64,000 bases of DNA from Rebecca billardiae RCC1528 (Eukaryota; Haptophyta), in contig OZ251228.1 in assembly GCA_965240325.2 (NCBI GenBank), forward strand, positions 372,001-436,000. The letters run 5' to 3'. Position 1 is the first letter of the stretch; each line of letters opens with the position of its first letter. Position numbers and translations under genes: made by a program. A model generated the notes under the pieces. That model saw nothing but the letters and a program-made list of their open reading frames with translations. It was not told where the DNA came from and did no database searches. This document shows, one piece after another, positions 10,490 through 20,626 of the stretch.

Positions 10490-11070
10490 TCGTCTGGAAG
10501 TGCGGTGCGCGCGCGCGCAGTGCGAGAGCGTGTGCCACTCGCGATCGAGGGTGGGCACGCGCTGCTCGAGCAGGCACAGGAAGCGCAGCGCACGTGCCAC
10601 TGGCTTCACGACGTCGGCCTCGTCCCGCAGCGCTCGTGACATGGTGGAGGATGGGGCGACAATGTTGCACGCTCGGCGTTTCAGCTCGTCGCGGATGCGC
10701 CTCTGGGATCGGTCATAGCGCTCAGTGCGACGAGGGCCGCCGACTCGCCAAGACGCGGTTCCTTCCACGGCTGCAAACCCGGGAGGTGCGTGCGGTGCGC
10801 GTCGTACGCCGCTTTGCGCTGCCCCTCCGTCGCATTGGTCACCGTCGGCGCCATGCAGGCCGGACGTGGGCCCTCGAGCGCCGAGCGATCTTTGCCCGCG
10901 AGCTCGCGAGGAACACCACCGATCGTAGCAAACGGATTTGCATGCGCCCGACCTTGCCAAGGACCGGGGCACGCGACAGTCCGGTGTGTGGATTCCGGTT
11001 ATGGTGTTCAGAAGGCCGCGCCAAATCTTGCGTCGCGTGCGATGGCGCTTCCCGCCCGCGAGACGCCTCG
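10490..11070 (-). pseudogene. Decayed transposase-like fragment inside the hAT-like element
   Basis: Two coding-looking stretches occur on the minus strand in different frames. The first contains EGQRKAAYDAHRTHLPGL and PWKEPRLGE. The next contains ALRDEADVVKPVARALRFL followed by VPTLDREWHTL, resembling the segment of hAT (DUF659-type) transposases in which a conserved P and PT follow a helical region. The frame change and the absence of an ATG indicate a broken gene. The family assignment rests on a short motif and is tentative. Confidence 0.3.
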
Positions 11071-11581
11071 TGATGAGGGCCGTTCCGCACCGAGCCCGAC
11101 GCGCGACGGTGAATCGAGCGAGGCGGCCATCGTGCGCAGCGCTTGATGCTATGGCCGGTGCGAGCGTTCGACGTGCACGTCGGGCGAGGATCGCCCCAGG
11201 TCGCACGATCGTGTCGACGCGCCGAGCGTACCGCTCCAAACGCGTCGATTTAGCGCCCGTTCGACCTGCACGCGAGACGACGAGGGCAGCAATCGCGAAT
11301 CGGGCGAAAACACCGTTCGTGAATCCCCGCGCGATGTCCGCGCCGGCGTTGGATTCGGCGCGCGCGGCCCACGCGCTCCGCGCCAGGCGCCATATGGTTT
11401 TCGGCCGAGCGTCCCCAGTGGGAGCTGCGAGGGCGCCCGGTAGTGAGCGAAGCGACCCGGCAGTGAGCGAGGCGATTTTCTTTTCTTTGCGAGGCGATTT
11501 TCTTTTTTCCTTTTCTTTTCCTTATCTTTTTCCCGGGCACTACAAGGGGCGGACCTACGGCCCGCCATCTGATGGACCCCC

Positions 11582-11583
<2 letters not shown>

Positions 11584-11648
<65 letters not shown>
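11584..11648. repeat. (GA)n microsatellite, right half
   Basis: About 65 bp of GA dinucleotides starting directly after the right terminus of the element. Together with 7609-7707 it was probably one tract. The following 300 bp up to 11947 hold no convincing gene, although 11690-11780 reads like a short fragment of a helical protein on the + strand. Confidence 0.88.
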
Positions 11649-11651
<3 letters not shown>

Positions 11652-11947
11652 TTCCACATTAGTCCTCTGACTCACTGCTGGGCGGTCTGAGGAGCTGCAG
11701 CCCGAAGCGGAAGCAGCCAAGCTCGTGCACGAGCTCGCGCGACTGCGCATGCCCGCGCTGAGTTGCATGCGCCGTCGCGCGGATGGCGGCGTTGCGAGTG
11801 GTCCCGCCTGATTTGAGATCATCGCCGTCGTCCCCCTCATCAGATGAGTGAGTCATCACCCATCAGAATGCCAGGATATGCGCGATCGCAGCGCGCGCGC
11901 AGGCGCCTGCTTGGCGGAGGCGCGGGATCGGGGACGTGGCGTGGCTC

Positions 11948-13427
11948 CTACTTGCGCTGCAGCGCCTTATTCAGGGCGTTGAAGAGCTGCTCGGCCTCGG
12001 CGGACGTCTTCATGCGCAGCAGCACCTGGAAGCTGCTTGGCGCGACGCTCTCAACCGGCACGCCGCCCGGATGCCCGATTGACGAAATCCGGACCGAGGT
12101 GTCGCTCGCTCGCTGCGGCGGCGGCAGCTCGGCGAGGAGCGGCGCGTTGAGGACGAGCCTGCGGGAGCGGCCGGTTGGGGTGCGCGGGGCGGCGGGTGAG
12201 CGGCAGCGCACGCCCAGTGTAGCGCGCGCGCGAGCCGCGCGGCGCACCTGCCCACATGCTCGACACGCATGACGAGACGAGGCGGCCGTGAGGGCGGCGC
12301 TGCAGCCTTGTGCGCGCCCGCGCCAGGCTTGAACTCAGCGGCGGCTGCGTTCGCGCCGACCTTGGGCACGTTGAGGTGCACCTGGCCCACCCCGCGTTCC
12401 GCCCAGCGCGCCGGGGCAGCGCCTCTACTCGCCGAGTCGCACGCCTCGCCGGCGCCGCCAGCCGGGCTCTTGGCGGGCGTCGAGGTGGCAGCCGCTCCTG
12501 GCGCCGCCTCAGTGGCCGGTGCCGCCGCCGAGTTGTCGTCAGCGTCACCGCCGGCTGGCCTCTTCTCCGCCTCGGCGGCCAAAGGCTCGAGGACGAAGAG
12601 CTTCGCGCGCACCTTGTGGATCACCTGCTCGTCCTCCTCGCCCGTCACTGTCTCGACCAGCGGAAGCTTGGGCGCTGCGACAATTGGAACCTCCTCGGCC
12701 GCAGCGCCGTCATCGCCGCCATCGTCACCGCCCGCGTCCTCGCCGTCGGCTGCGGGCGAGCCCGCCGCGCTCTTCCACGGCGGGAAGGACGAGATCTTCT
12801 TCCCCGCGCCATCGACGGCAGGAGCGCCCGCCGCCGAGGCGAGCGCCGCGAATGATGACGCCGCGTTCTGGCTGGCCAGGCCGCCGAAGCCGCCTCCGCC
12901 TCCGGCAGTCGACCAAACGCAGCTGCTGCCGCCGCCGCCGCCGGCCGCCGCGCTGCCCGTGCAGAACCCGCCAGCCGAGGGCGCGGGGGCCGGCGGGGAC
13001 TTACTCGTCTGCATGGGCGGTAGCGAGAAGGAGAAGGGCTGCTGCGCGCTCAGCGACCACGTGCAACCCGCAGCGGCCGGCGCGCCCGCCGCAGCAGACG
13101 ACGCTTTGCCAAACGCAGCCGCGGCCGCGGCAAACGGGTTGGGCGCCGAGGGCTCGGCAGGGTTCGGCGATGGGCCGGGACGATGTGCCTGTGCACACGC
13201 GAGTCGAGTCGGCCGCACGGGGCGCGTGCATGTTAGCTCTGGGCGCGCCACGAGGCGTAGGCGTGCCGAGCGGCATACAGCAGCGGTTCAGCACGCACCT
13301 TCACGATTCGCCTCTGTGCGAGCACGTCGGGGGTGGCTGACTCCCACGTGCCAGCAGGCTCGCTTGGTGCGTCCTCCTCCTTCTCCGCGGTCAGCTGCGT
13401 GAGCTGCTTCTCAGACGTGCGCTTCAT
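11948..13427 (-). CDS. NUP50: Nucleoporin NUP50 (three exons)
   Basis: NUP50 works at the nuclear pore basket, binding importin-alpha and Ran to speed release of import cargo. Exons: 13427-13299, 13188-12248, 12158-11948 (introns of 110 and 89 bp, donors GTGCGT and GTGCGC, acceptors ACAG and GCAG); total 426 residues with frame preserved. The N-terminus MKRTSEKQLTQL, a GTWESA motif and VLAQRRIVK match the conserved importin-alpha-binding segment. The middle is Ala/Gly-rich with scattered FG-like dipeptides. The C-terminal third is a Ran-binding domain: IHKVRAKLFVLE, WAERGVGQVHLNV, PRLVMRVEHVG, then after the last intron RLVLNAPLLAEL, SIGHPGG and FQVLLRMKTSAEAEQLFNAL. It lies head-to-head with EAF6. 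Confidence 0.9.
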
Positions 13428-13706
13428 GCCGGCGTTCAGGGTTCGCCGCCCGCCCGTCGGGCCCTCGTTGCAGGCTGAGCTCGTGAGCAGCCGCGGTCGC
13501 GACCGCTGCCGACCGGGAAGCAGTCCGGCTTCGGCGGTCACTGGAATGGCGCGGCAACCTGCTCACTGCCACCGTGAGCCCTGTACGCACGTTAAAACAA
13601 ATAAACTGTACCCGGTACCATTCCGCACTACCTCTCGGCTCTCGATCGGCACTGTACCCGGACCTGGTAGATCGAGCGACGCCATCGCGCAGCGCTTTCT
13701 GCCGGT
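13428..13706. promoter_or_regulatory. Bidirectional promoter region NUP50/EAF6
   Basis: A 279-bp interval between two divergent, well-supported start codons must serve both genes unless 5'-UTR introns exist. No clear TATA element. Confidence 0.45.
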
Positions 13707-14051
13707 ATGAGCAGCGAGCTCGCCCGACAGTTCCACGAGCTGCAGGAGAAGAAGGCGCACATCGAGGAGGAGCTCGATCGCGTCGAGAAGCAGATTTACG
13801 ACCTCGAGGGCGTCTACCTTGAGGAGACGCTGGTGAACGGCAACATTCTGCGCGGCTGGGACGGATACCTCGGCACTCAGAACAGCTCGGGCGCCATCCG
13901 GCGGATAAACCGCTTTCGCGAGTCGGACCGGCTCTTCTCGGCGTCGTCGGTCACGTCAAATGCCGTCGCTGCGGGGAACAAGGCCGCAGCTGCCGCCGGC
14001 GGCGCTGTCAAGTTGAAAGACAAGCGCAAGCGAGGGCGCGACGACGAGTAG
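13707..14051 (+). CDS. EAF6: NuA4/MOZ acetyltransferase subunit EAF6
   Basis: EAF6 (MEAF6) is a small scaffold subunit of NuA4 and related histone acetyltransferase complexes, acting in the nucleus. The 114-residue single-exon protein matches the family along its length. Residues 5-37 form the N-terminal coiled coil (LARQFHELQEKKAHIEEEL). Then come IYDLEGVYLEETL and the signature GNILRGWDGYL. RFRESDRLFSASSVTS follows, corresponding to the family's KFKEAERLFSxSSVTS. The tail is basic (KLKDKRKRGRDDE), as in other members. The ATG at 13707 is the only start that includes the coiled coil. The length is near the lower end of the family. High confidence. Confidence 0.93.
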   Translation: MSSELARQFHELQEKKAHIEEELDRVEKQIYDLEGVYLEETLVNGNILRGWDGYLGTQNSSGAIRRINRFRESDRLFSASSVTSNAVAAGNKAAAAAGGAVKLKDKRKRGRDDE

Positions 14052-16327
14052 CTGTGCGCGCCAGCTGGCTGCTGAGCACGGGCGACCGTCGGTTGGATGG
14101 GTATGCGCAGCTCCAGCACGGCGGCTAAGGTGGGGACACGGCAGCGACCAGAGTCGTTGTTCATCTCTCGAGTTGAACTTCGTCGGATGGCATCATATAT
14201 GTATATCATGCGCGATGCTGCCCGCAGTCCGACGCGCCTGAGTGAGGCGACCGTCGCGACCGACGCGGCGGTCCCCGCCGGGCGGGCGGCCCGTTAAGCC
14301 TTAAGGCCGTACTGGCCAGCGCAGCGTATGCTCGACTGACGAGTAAAATTTCGTCTGACATGTGCACTTGCTGAGCGGCTTTATTAAAAATATTGTCGCT
14401 CACAAGCGTGGCCGTACTGGTCACGAGCCAGACGCTGCGCGCCTGTTACTAATAATTGAAAATTCGAGCTCGCGCACTACGGCATTGCCAGTTCCGAGAG
14501 GCCGCTGCCATAATTTGCCAATTTCCTTCGCTCTCCGCCAGCCAAGAGTCTACGCAGACTATTATTGGGATACCGCGAGCTCCGAGCGCGGAGTTCCGAA
14601 CCCGCGTCAGCACGCGCCTTCACGCGGCTTCACGAGTTCACGCCGCCTGACCAGTACCTCGCGGCCAGCTGCTGCGCGCGCGCCGCGCACGCCAAGGGCC
14701 CACGCTCATATTGTCTTATTGACTGAACGGACGCCGTGTCATAACTCAGTGTGGGCGCTGCATATGTCGTCATATCATCTGATCCGATATCATAGCTGCC
14801 GCGGCACTGCCAAACGGATCCGCTGCCACGTGAGCGATGCCAGGTACGTGGTACAGCCGGGGGTGCCGGACCGGACAGCTCGGACCGAGCATGCCTCTGC
14901 AGCAGGGCGTTGCGCCAGCTGGACCGAACGCCTTCCGGTCTTTTCAGATTTGCGCTTTTCAAATAAACGAAATGTTTTGTGCTCGTCAATCTGTCCAACG
15001 GCAAAGCGCGGCGGATGGCGGCTTCGCCGCCGCATGGGCGGGCGATGGCCGTTGCCCGCATAAAACGTGCGTCGGAGGCAAGGAAGCAGGCAGATAGATG
15101 ACGCGTCGCACGCGTCGTGGAACTCGGTCGCGACGCTCGCCAGCCCCAGTGGCCCTCAGCGCGCGCGGCGAAGCCAAGTCCATGGGACATGGGTGCCCAG
15201 CGTGCAGGCGGCACGGTCACGCCGCTCGGCCGCGGCGACCGGCCTCGCACGCGTCCTTGCCGCGCGAAAGGGCATCCCAGCTGCGTTCATTCGACTTGTG
15301 CGTCAGGAGCAGTGTGCCAGCTAGCCGACGCGCACGCGCCGCGAGCTGCACGGCGTGCGCAAACGTAGCCCGCCGAGGCCGAGCGTGCGCCGATGCGGCA
15401 CAGCGGGAGAGGGCCCCCGGCGATTCGAAGGCGACTCTCGTCAGGGGCCCTCCGTAGCTTCGTGATCTACGAAAGCTAGCGTCCTCGCGTTTGTCCAGCT
15501 GGCGCAACGCTCCGAGGCATGGATCATCATGGCGGCTGATGCCGATGGCAACGCCAGCCTGGCTCGGGGCTCCAGCAGAGTCTCGCCGAGCGGAGGCCGC
15601 TCACGCGACCGTACATGATTGCGCGCTCATCATCATGATGCATGGCAACTAATCTATCGCAATAGTATAAGCGCATTTTCACGCGCGATATAGTACGCGA
15701 CGCGGTTGTCGTGCTCATCATCATTACCATCATGACAGATACAAGCAGTACACCTACAGTTTACTAAGAATAAGAGACGCACACAGCTCAGGCAGGCGAG
15801 ATTGATGCCCGCCAACTGTACCAAGGGTCGACTTTTATCATTTTGCTGGCGAACGCGAGCTTTCTCAATGTTCTTTCGTCGGCGTCGTCTGGTGATTCCA
15901 GCAAGCGGCATTTCGATTCGATTGGATTTGACGAAGCTGATTCGATCGCATGCGTTTTCTCGAAGGCTCGTGCGCTGCGTCGCAGCTGGCCAAGTTCCTC
16001 TCCTACCCAACTGCGCACCCACCGGCCACCGTGTGCATTGCAAATAAATATTGGCACGTGAAAGCATTGATGATCGACGACTGTTCGTCCAAACGTCAGA
16101 TGCTCGTCAGATGCTACGATTGATTTTGATCCGGTTTTTACCCCTCCAGATTCGCGCGGAAAACTACCCACTCCTCGCCCAGAGAACACGTCGATCTGCA
16201 GCGGGCGCAGTTCCCTCCAGTCCAGATTTCCTCGCCGGCTCCAGACGACACAGGCGACTCCGGCGTACGCGGGCGCGCTCAACCGCGTCCTGGCCTTAGT
16301 TGAGCATAGCAATCGCGGCGGCCTCGA
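14052..16327. other. Long intergenic region, no gene recognised
   Basis: About 2.3 kb. Open frames on both strands are short and compositionally like shadows. Base composition shifts from GC-rich (14052-15520) to more balanced and AT-richer (15600-16180). I found no tRNA-like cloverleaf, no element termini of the families seen elsewhere, and no domain. Confidence 0.4.
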
Positions 16328-17494
16328 ATGGCCCAGCAGCCCCGGCAACCCGAGTTCTTGGCCACGACGATGGGCATGTCATCGCGGCGGCTGTGTGCCA
16401 ACTGCGAGTCGACCGTGCGCGCCGTTCCCTACAACGTGACGAACGCATCGAATTGCCGCCTCGTAGCGTTGCCACCACCGTTTGAGCCAGAGGCCACTGT
16501 GGCATCGCAGCATTTGCGGCGCGCCGACGATTCCACCGTTGCCCTCGAGTCTACTTTCAATGACAGCGTCATGCTCGACGCGGCAGTCCTCGCTGAGCTG
16601 GATCGACTGCTGGCGTGCAACGCGAGCGCGCACGCATCATCAGGGGATGATGGGTCGCGGATGTCCCCTACCGTCGTCGAGTTTGTCCGGCGCGTGCTCC
16701 ACGACGAGCCCGAGCCGGCACCCAACGATCCACCACCTGCGGCCACGCGCCAGATGTCTCCCCTCGCGGGCGGTGTGGTGGCACTCCCGCAGAATCAACA
16801 GCATCGCCATCATCCACCATCTGCGATGATGGTCGCGGAGACGCTGGTGGATGCCTGCGTTGCTGGCTCGCTGTGCGCGCCTGTGCTGCCACAGAGCGTC
16901 GACATGTGGCAACCGCCCACGTTGGGCCCGCCGACCACGCCTGTGCCTCGAGACGCTTGGTCCGATGCACTCATCCCGCCGGGGGCATCCGTGCCGCTCC
17001 TGACCGCTGTGGGCAATCGTCACGGGCTCGGGATGCCGGGCGCGCCGGCTTGGCTCCCGCTTCCGCCTGCGGCGACGGGCAACGTCGAGCCGCCCGTGCC
17101 CCGGGCGCAGCGAGTGTACATCGGGGTGCGCTGCCGCCAGCCTGCGCACGGCGGCCAGAAGCGCGCCAAGCCGTACCACGGCCGTGTGCGCTTCAAGGGC
17201 ACAGAGCACTACACGAAGTTCTTCTCGTCGCCGGAGAGCGCAGCGCGCGCGCGTGACGCGCTCGTCATCCAGCTCGGCCTCCATCACACGCGCAGGCTCA
17301 ACTTCCCGCCGGGCAGGATGCACGATCCCAGGAGCATGGAACGACAGCAGCATCCCTCAGCAAGCACCCGCTTGGGCGGGGATTCGGCTCCCGCCAGCAG
17401 CGATCGTCGTCGGCGGACAACCCTGCGGCACAGTGGCGCATCGTCCGGCGTTTGCCATCACCCTGTCGTCGGTCGGCTCGCGAATCTTCACTGA
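16328..17494 (+). CDS. AP2-like domain protein, putative transcription factor
   Basis: A 388-residue single-exon protein. Residues about 262-328 form an AP2/ERF-like DNA-binding domain: VYIGVRCR at the start, PYHGRVRFKGTEHYTKFF as the sheet region, then SPESAARARDALVIQLG and LNFP, matching the usual YRGVR ... GxF ... AAxAxDxA ... LNFP layout. The rest is low-complexity (His, Gln, Pro) with a possible Cys pair near the N-terminus (LCANCES). Single AP2 domains of this kind occur in algae and plastid-bearing protists as DNA-binding regulators. The target is unknown. The basic C-terminus may be a nuclear signal. Confidence 0.72.
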   Translation: MAQQPRQPEFLATTMGMSSRRLCANCESTVRAVPYNVTNASNCRLVALPPPFEPEATVASQHLRRADDSTVALESTFNDSVMLDAAVLAELDRLLACNASAHASSGDDGSRMSPTVVEFVRRVLHDEPEPAPNDPPPAATRQMSPLAGGVVALPQNQQHRHHPPSAMMVAETLVDACVAGSLCAPVLPQSVDMWQPPTLGPPTTPVPRDAWSDALIPPGASVPLLTAVGNRHGLGMPGAPAWLPLPPAATGNVEPPVPRAQRVYIGVRCRQPAHGGQKRAKPYHGRVRFKGTEHYTKFFSSPESAARARDALVIQLGLHHTRRLNFPPGRMHDPRSMERQQHPSASTRLGGDSAPASSDRRRRTTLRHSGASSGVCHHPVVGRLANLH

Positions 17495-17910
17495 CGGCCT
17501 GACGTCGAAATGTCGTCGTGCAGCGCGCAGCGCGCAGCCGGCGGCGGTCGGGAGTGGGTACGGCCTGCAAAGTGCGGCGCGATGCTGATACGGTGCTCGT
17601 GACCTCTGACTGAGTAAATATTGGCATGTTCAGCATGAGAGTTCGAGCTCAGTAGTAGCAGGCTGCGCGTAATATGTTTAACTGTACTGATGCTGCTGCT
17701 GCTGCACGCAGCGAATGTAATTGTAGTCGTACTCACGGTCACGCCAACCGGGCCAGACCGCCGGACTAGCCGTGCCCGTAGGCTCCGTGGAAAGCGTTCG
17801 GGTCGTCCGGGCGGCGCCCCGGCTGGCTGATGGCCCGAGGACGGCTCCGACGATGGCCCGAGAAGGAGAGAGTAAGCAATTAATATAAGTCTACGATCGA
17901 CATACACACA
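17495..17910. other. Intergenic with a short CTG run
   Basis: Holds the 3' flank of the AP2 gene, a (CTG)n run near 17690-17706 and AT-rich sequence before the repeat at 17911. No gene seen. Confidence 0.45.
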
Positions 17911-19536
17911 TGACCGCGTTCCGCGGTCCTTTTCCGTAGAACGAACGTAGTTCAGGGCCCGCGGTGGCGGTGCACCCTCCGTCGCAGTCGTCCATTGACA
18001 GACCCGGAGTTGCATGCCCGTACAACTAGACTCTCCACCAGCGGCGCGCCGCCGCCCGCCGCGCCGCGGGCGGGCCCATCGCACTTCGCAGCCGCCGGCG
18101 CGGCGCCTATTGTATCCAGGCGTGATCGACGCATGAGCGCGACTCCACGTGCACGCCAGGCCACGCGAAGCTGACAGCCAGGGAGCACGGTGCGGGGCCG
18201 CGGATTCGTTCGGGCCGCCGTGCTGCTGACTGTGACCGCTGTCCCGGGTCACCGCGCACCGGCAGCGCCAGGATAGTTATTAGATGATTTGCACTGGTCC
18301 GAGTAGGGTTCGACCAGCGCCTGCGCGACGGCCGACAGGCGGGCGCGAGGCGTGATCGACGCATGAGCGCAACTCTACGTGCACGCCAGGCCACGCGGAG
18401 CTGACAGCCCGAGGGACGGCACGCAGTGCCGAGGTTCGAGGGCACCGCAGTCACAGATCGTTCGCGCACGCCGCGCGTGCACGGGCGGACACACCTCGAT
18501 CAGGCTCGGCACGCGTTGCAGAGGCACAGCCAGCTCTGGGGACGGCACGCACCACCGTCGCCCGCGCAGCTCGTCCTCCTCGTAGAGTACCGTTCAGTTC
18601 CGAGGCGTAGCCCTCGCTCAGAGTCGACCGTCGACGATGGACTCGGATCGTCGGCGCTCCCCGGAAAGGCATGGCAAGGGCGGCGCGTGGTGAAGTCGAA
18701 GACTCAGAGATCGATCAGTCCGGCATCAGGCGCCGCTGCCCCCGAGCTTGCGAGAGCCCGAATACAGGGCGGCTGCCGCGGCGCCGGCCGGGGCGCCCCG
18801 GGCGACGCGCGCGGCCGCGCGCAGGCATCGACACGGGGCGGCGGGGGCGCGCGGAGTGAGCGGGGGCACGAACGCGATGTCGACGGCAGTCGGGACCCGC
18901 CACAGCCGCGCGCTCCAGGCGCAACTCGCCGCGCGCACCTGCCCATCGCCGTACTCACCCGTCGGTCGCTCGTGCGGCTCGCTGACCCTCTCGCGGAGAG
19001 TGCGCAGCAACCAAGGTTTGGCTTTGCTGGGCAGCCGTCCCCGGCTCCAGACTCGTGTCAGATACTATTGAGATACGCCGAAGTTGGCGCATCGGCTACT
19101 GACCCTTGCCATGTTGGCTCCTGATACAGACACGGCGCGATTGAATAGTTGATTCAACTGATTCAAGGGACGTACATGGCCACATCGGTTCGCGGCAATC
19201 AATCTCTATCTATATACGTCATCGCTCCTTGGACCTTGCTGCAATCTCATTGGCCGGAAAAATCGCTTGTAACGGTTCGTTACGTTAGGGATCCTAAAGG
19301 GCGTGAAGTTTTTTGGACGGGCGTCACTCCACGCTTTACTATGAACTTGTTGTGGGCGCGACCTTTTTCGGCCGTGATGCGTGTTAGAGAGGGTCTCAAA
19401 ATTCGAAACTCGGTCTCCTCCAGCCATGAAAATCGTCCCCCGTCCCTTTTTTCTTGATCAAAGATCTTTTTGAAACGTGGTTCGGGCCCGCTGGTGCGGG
19501 CTCCACGCTGCGCGCTCCGCCCTGCACCGCGGGCCA
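17911..19536 (+). mobile_element. TG...CA-ended repeat, copy 3 (1.63 kb)
   Basis: It starts TGACCGCGTTCCGCGGTCC and ends CCGCGGGCCA, as at 5733-7475. The internal order is conserved but diverged: the 5' hairpin, two ~75-bp direct sub-repeats (near 18117-18190 and 18350-18415), the GGCATGGCAAGG block and the outer block ending CCTGCACCGCGGGCCA. No coding domain. No obvious flanking duplication; the flanks are CATACACACA and TAATACATAT. Confidence 0.68.
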
Positions 19537-20154
19537 TAATACATATACACTTATTGCTGACTATATGTGGGTTTATTGGTACAATGACTGATTATTGTCT
19601 AAGACTAAGAGGACGCGGAGCCAGCGCAATCGGCGCCGGTCATCAATACCTGCCTGCGGCATAATTCGGCCCGAGCCAGGTGGCCGAGCTCAAGTCCGGC
19701 CGCTATATATATATTAATATAATACTTTGGTCACCCTCTTCTTGGGCCACGAGTGACTTTCATCCTCTCTCGGTGCGCACACACGACGGCCCAAAACTGC
19801 TGCTTACGCGCTGTGCTGCTCCTGACTCCTGAGCCTTGGGCAAGGTTGACACTTGGCGGCACTGGACTAAGAGGACAGCCAATTGGTGAATGGGACTTTT
19901 TCATCTGCTGGCGCCGAGCCGACCGACGCGGCTCTGTGTCTCTCTCGCTCACGCAGCACACGGGGCGCCACGGCGCCCTTCGGAAGCGACCACTGTCCTG
20001 ATGGTAGTGACGGCTGCAGCTGTTCTGCTGGGCCCGCATCTTTCAGGGCGCCCGCCTCTGCACGATGGTGCCTCGAGTGCCTCGCTCTTGGCGCGTGCGG
20101 CTTGATGGCGGCTCTCGAGCCGTAGTGAACTACTGCGTCTTCCAAGCTGGGCGC

Positions 20155-20155
<1 letters not shown>

Positions 20156-20227
<72 letters not shown>

Positions 20228-20280
20228 AGAGAGAGAGAGAGAGAGAGAGTCGAGAGAGAGAGAGAGAGAGAAAGAGCAGA
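20156..20280. repeat. (GA)n microsatellite, interrupted
   Basis: About 120 bp of AG/GA dinucleotides with a few G or CG interruptions. Translations rich in Ser-Leu or Arg-Glu here are artefacts of the tract. Confidence 0.88.
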
Positions 20281-20327
20281 GATAAATATTAATTTATAAA
20301 GCACGTCGTTCATCGTCGTCATCATAT

Positions 20328-20489
20328 ATATTTAACGACGCGTGGCAGCATCGGTCGATCGGACAAGCGTCAGGCTCAGAGTGCAACAGACACACATCAG
20401 AATGCGTATATATACGTATATATATATATATATATTTAACGACGTGGCAGCATCGGACAAGCGTCAGGCTCAGAGTGCAACAGACACAT
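20328..20489. repeat. Tandem pair of a ~60-bp dispersed repeat
   Basis: Units 20328-20394 and 20432-20489 share TTTAACGACG, GTGGCAGCATCGG, GGACAAGCGTCAGGCTCAGA and GTGCAACAGACACA, separated by a TA-rich spacer. The first has a small insertion (TCGATCGG). The unit is related to 7542-7608. Confidence 0.65.
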
Positions 20490-20626
20490 AGAATATATGT
20501 ATATATATATGCATGATGTATATATATTTAATAATATGCGCCCACGGCCACGGCCCAGGATGCGGAGCCTCCCCGCCGAGCCGTGGCAGCATCCGACTCG
20601 TCTCAGCGAGCGGCTCTCAGAGCGAA

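Larger units (their letters stand above)
19537..20626. other. Repeat-rich intergenic region downstream of the SET gene
   Basis: No gene. At 19566-19612 lies an inverted relative of the right end of the cassettes at 51384-52701 (TTATTGGTACAATGACTGAT ... CTAAGAGGAC). An interrupted (GA)n tract occupies about 20156-20280. Two tandem copies of the 7542-type short repeat are at 20328-20394 and 20432-20489, separated by (TA)n. Confidence 0.55.

Noticed and set aside
15788-16348. 186-residue minus-strand frame in the intergenic region
   Set aside because: Mixed composition, no recognisable domain, overlaps the promoter side of the AP2 gene; not enough support.
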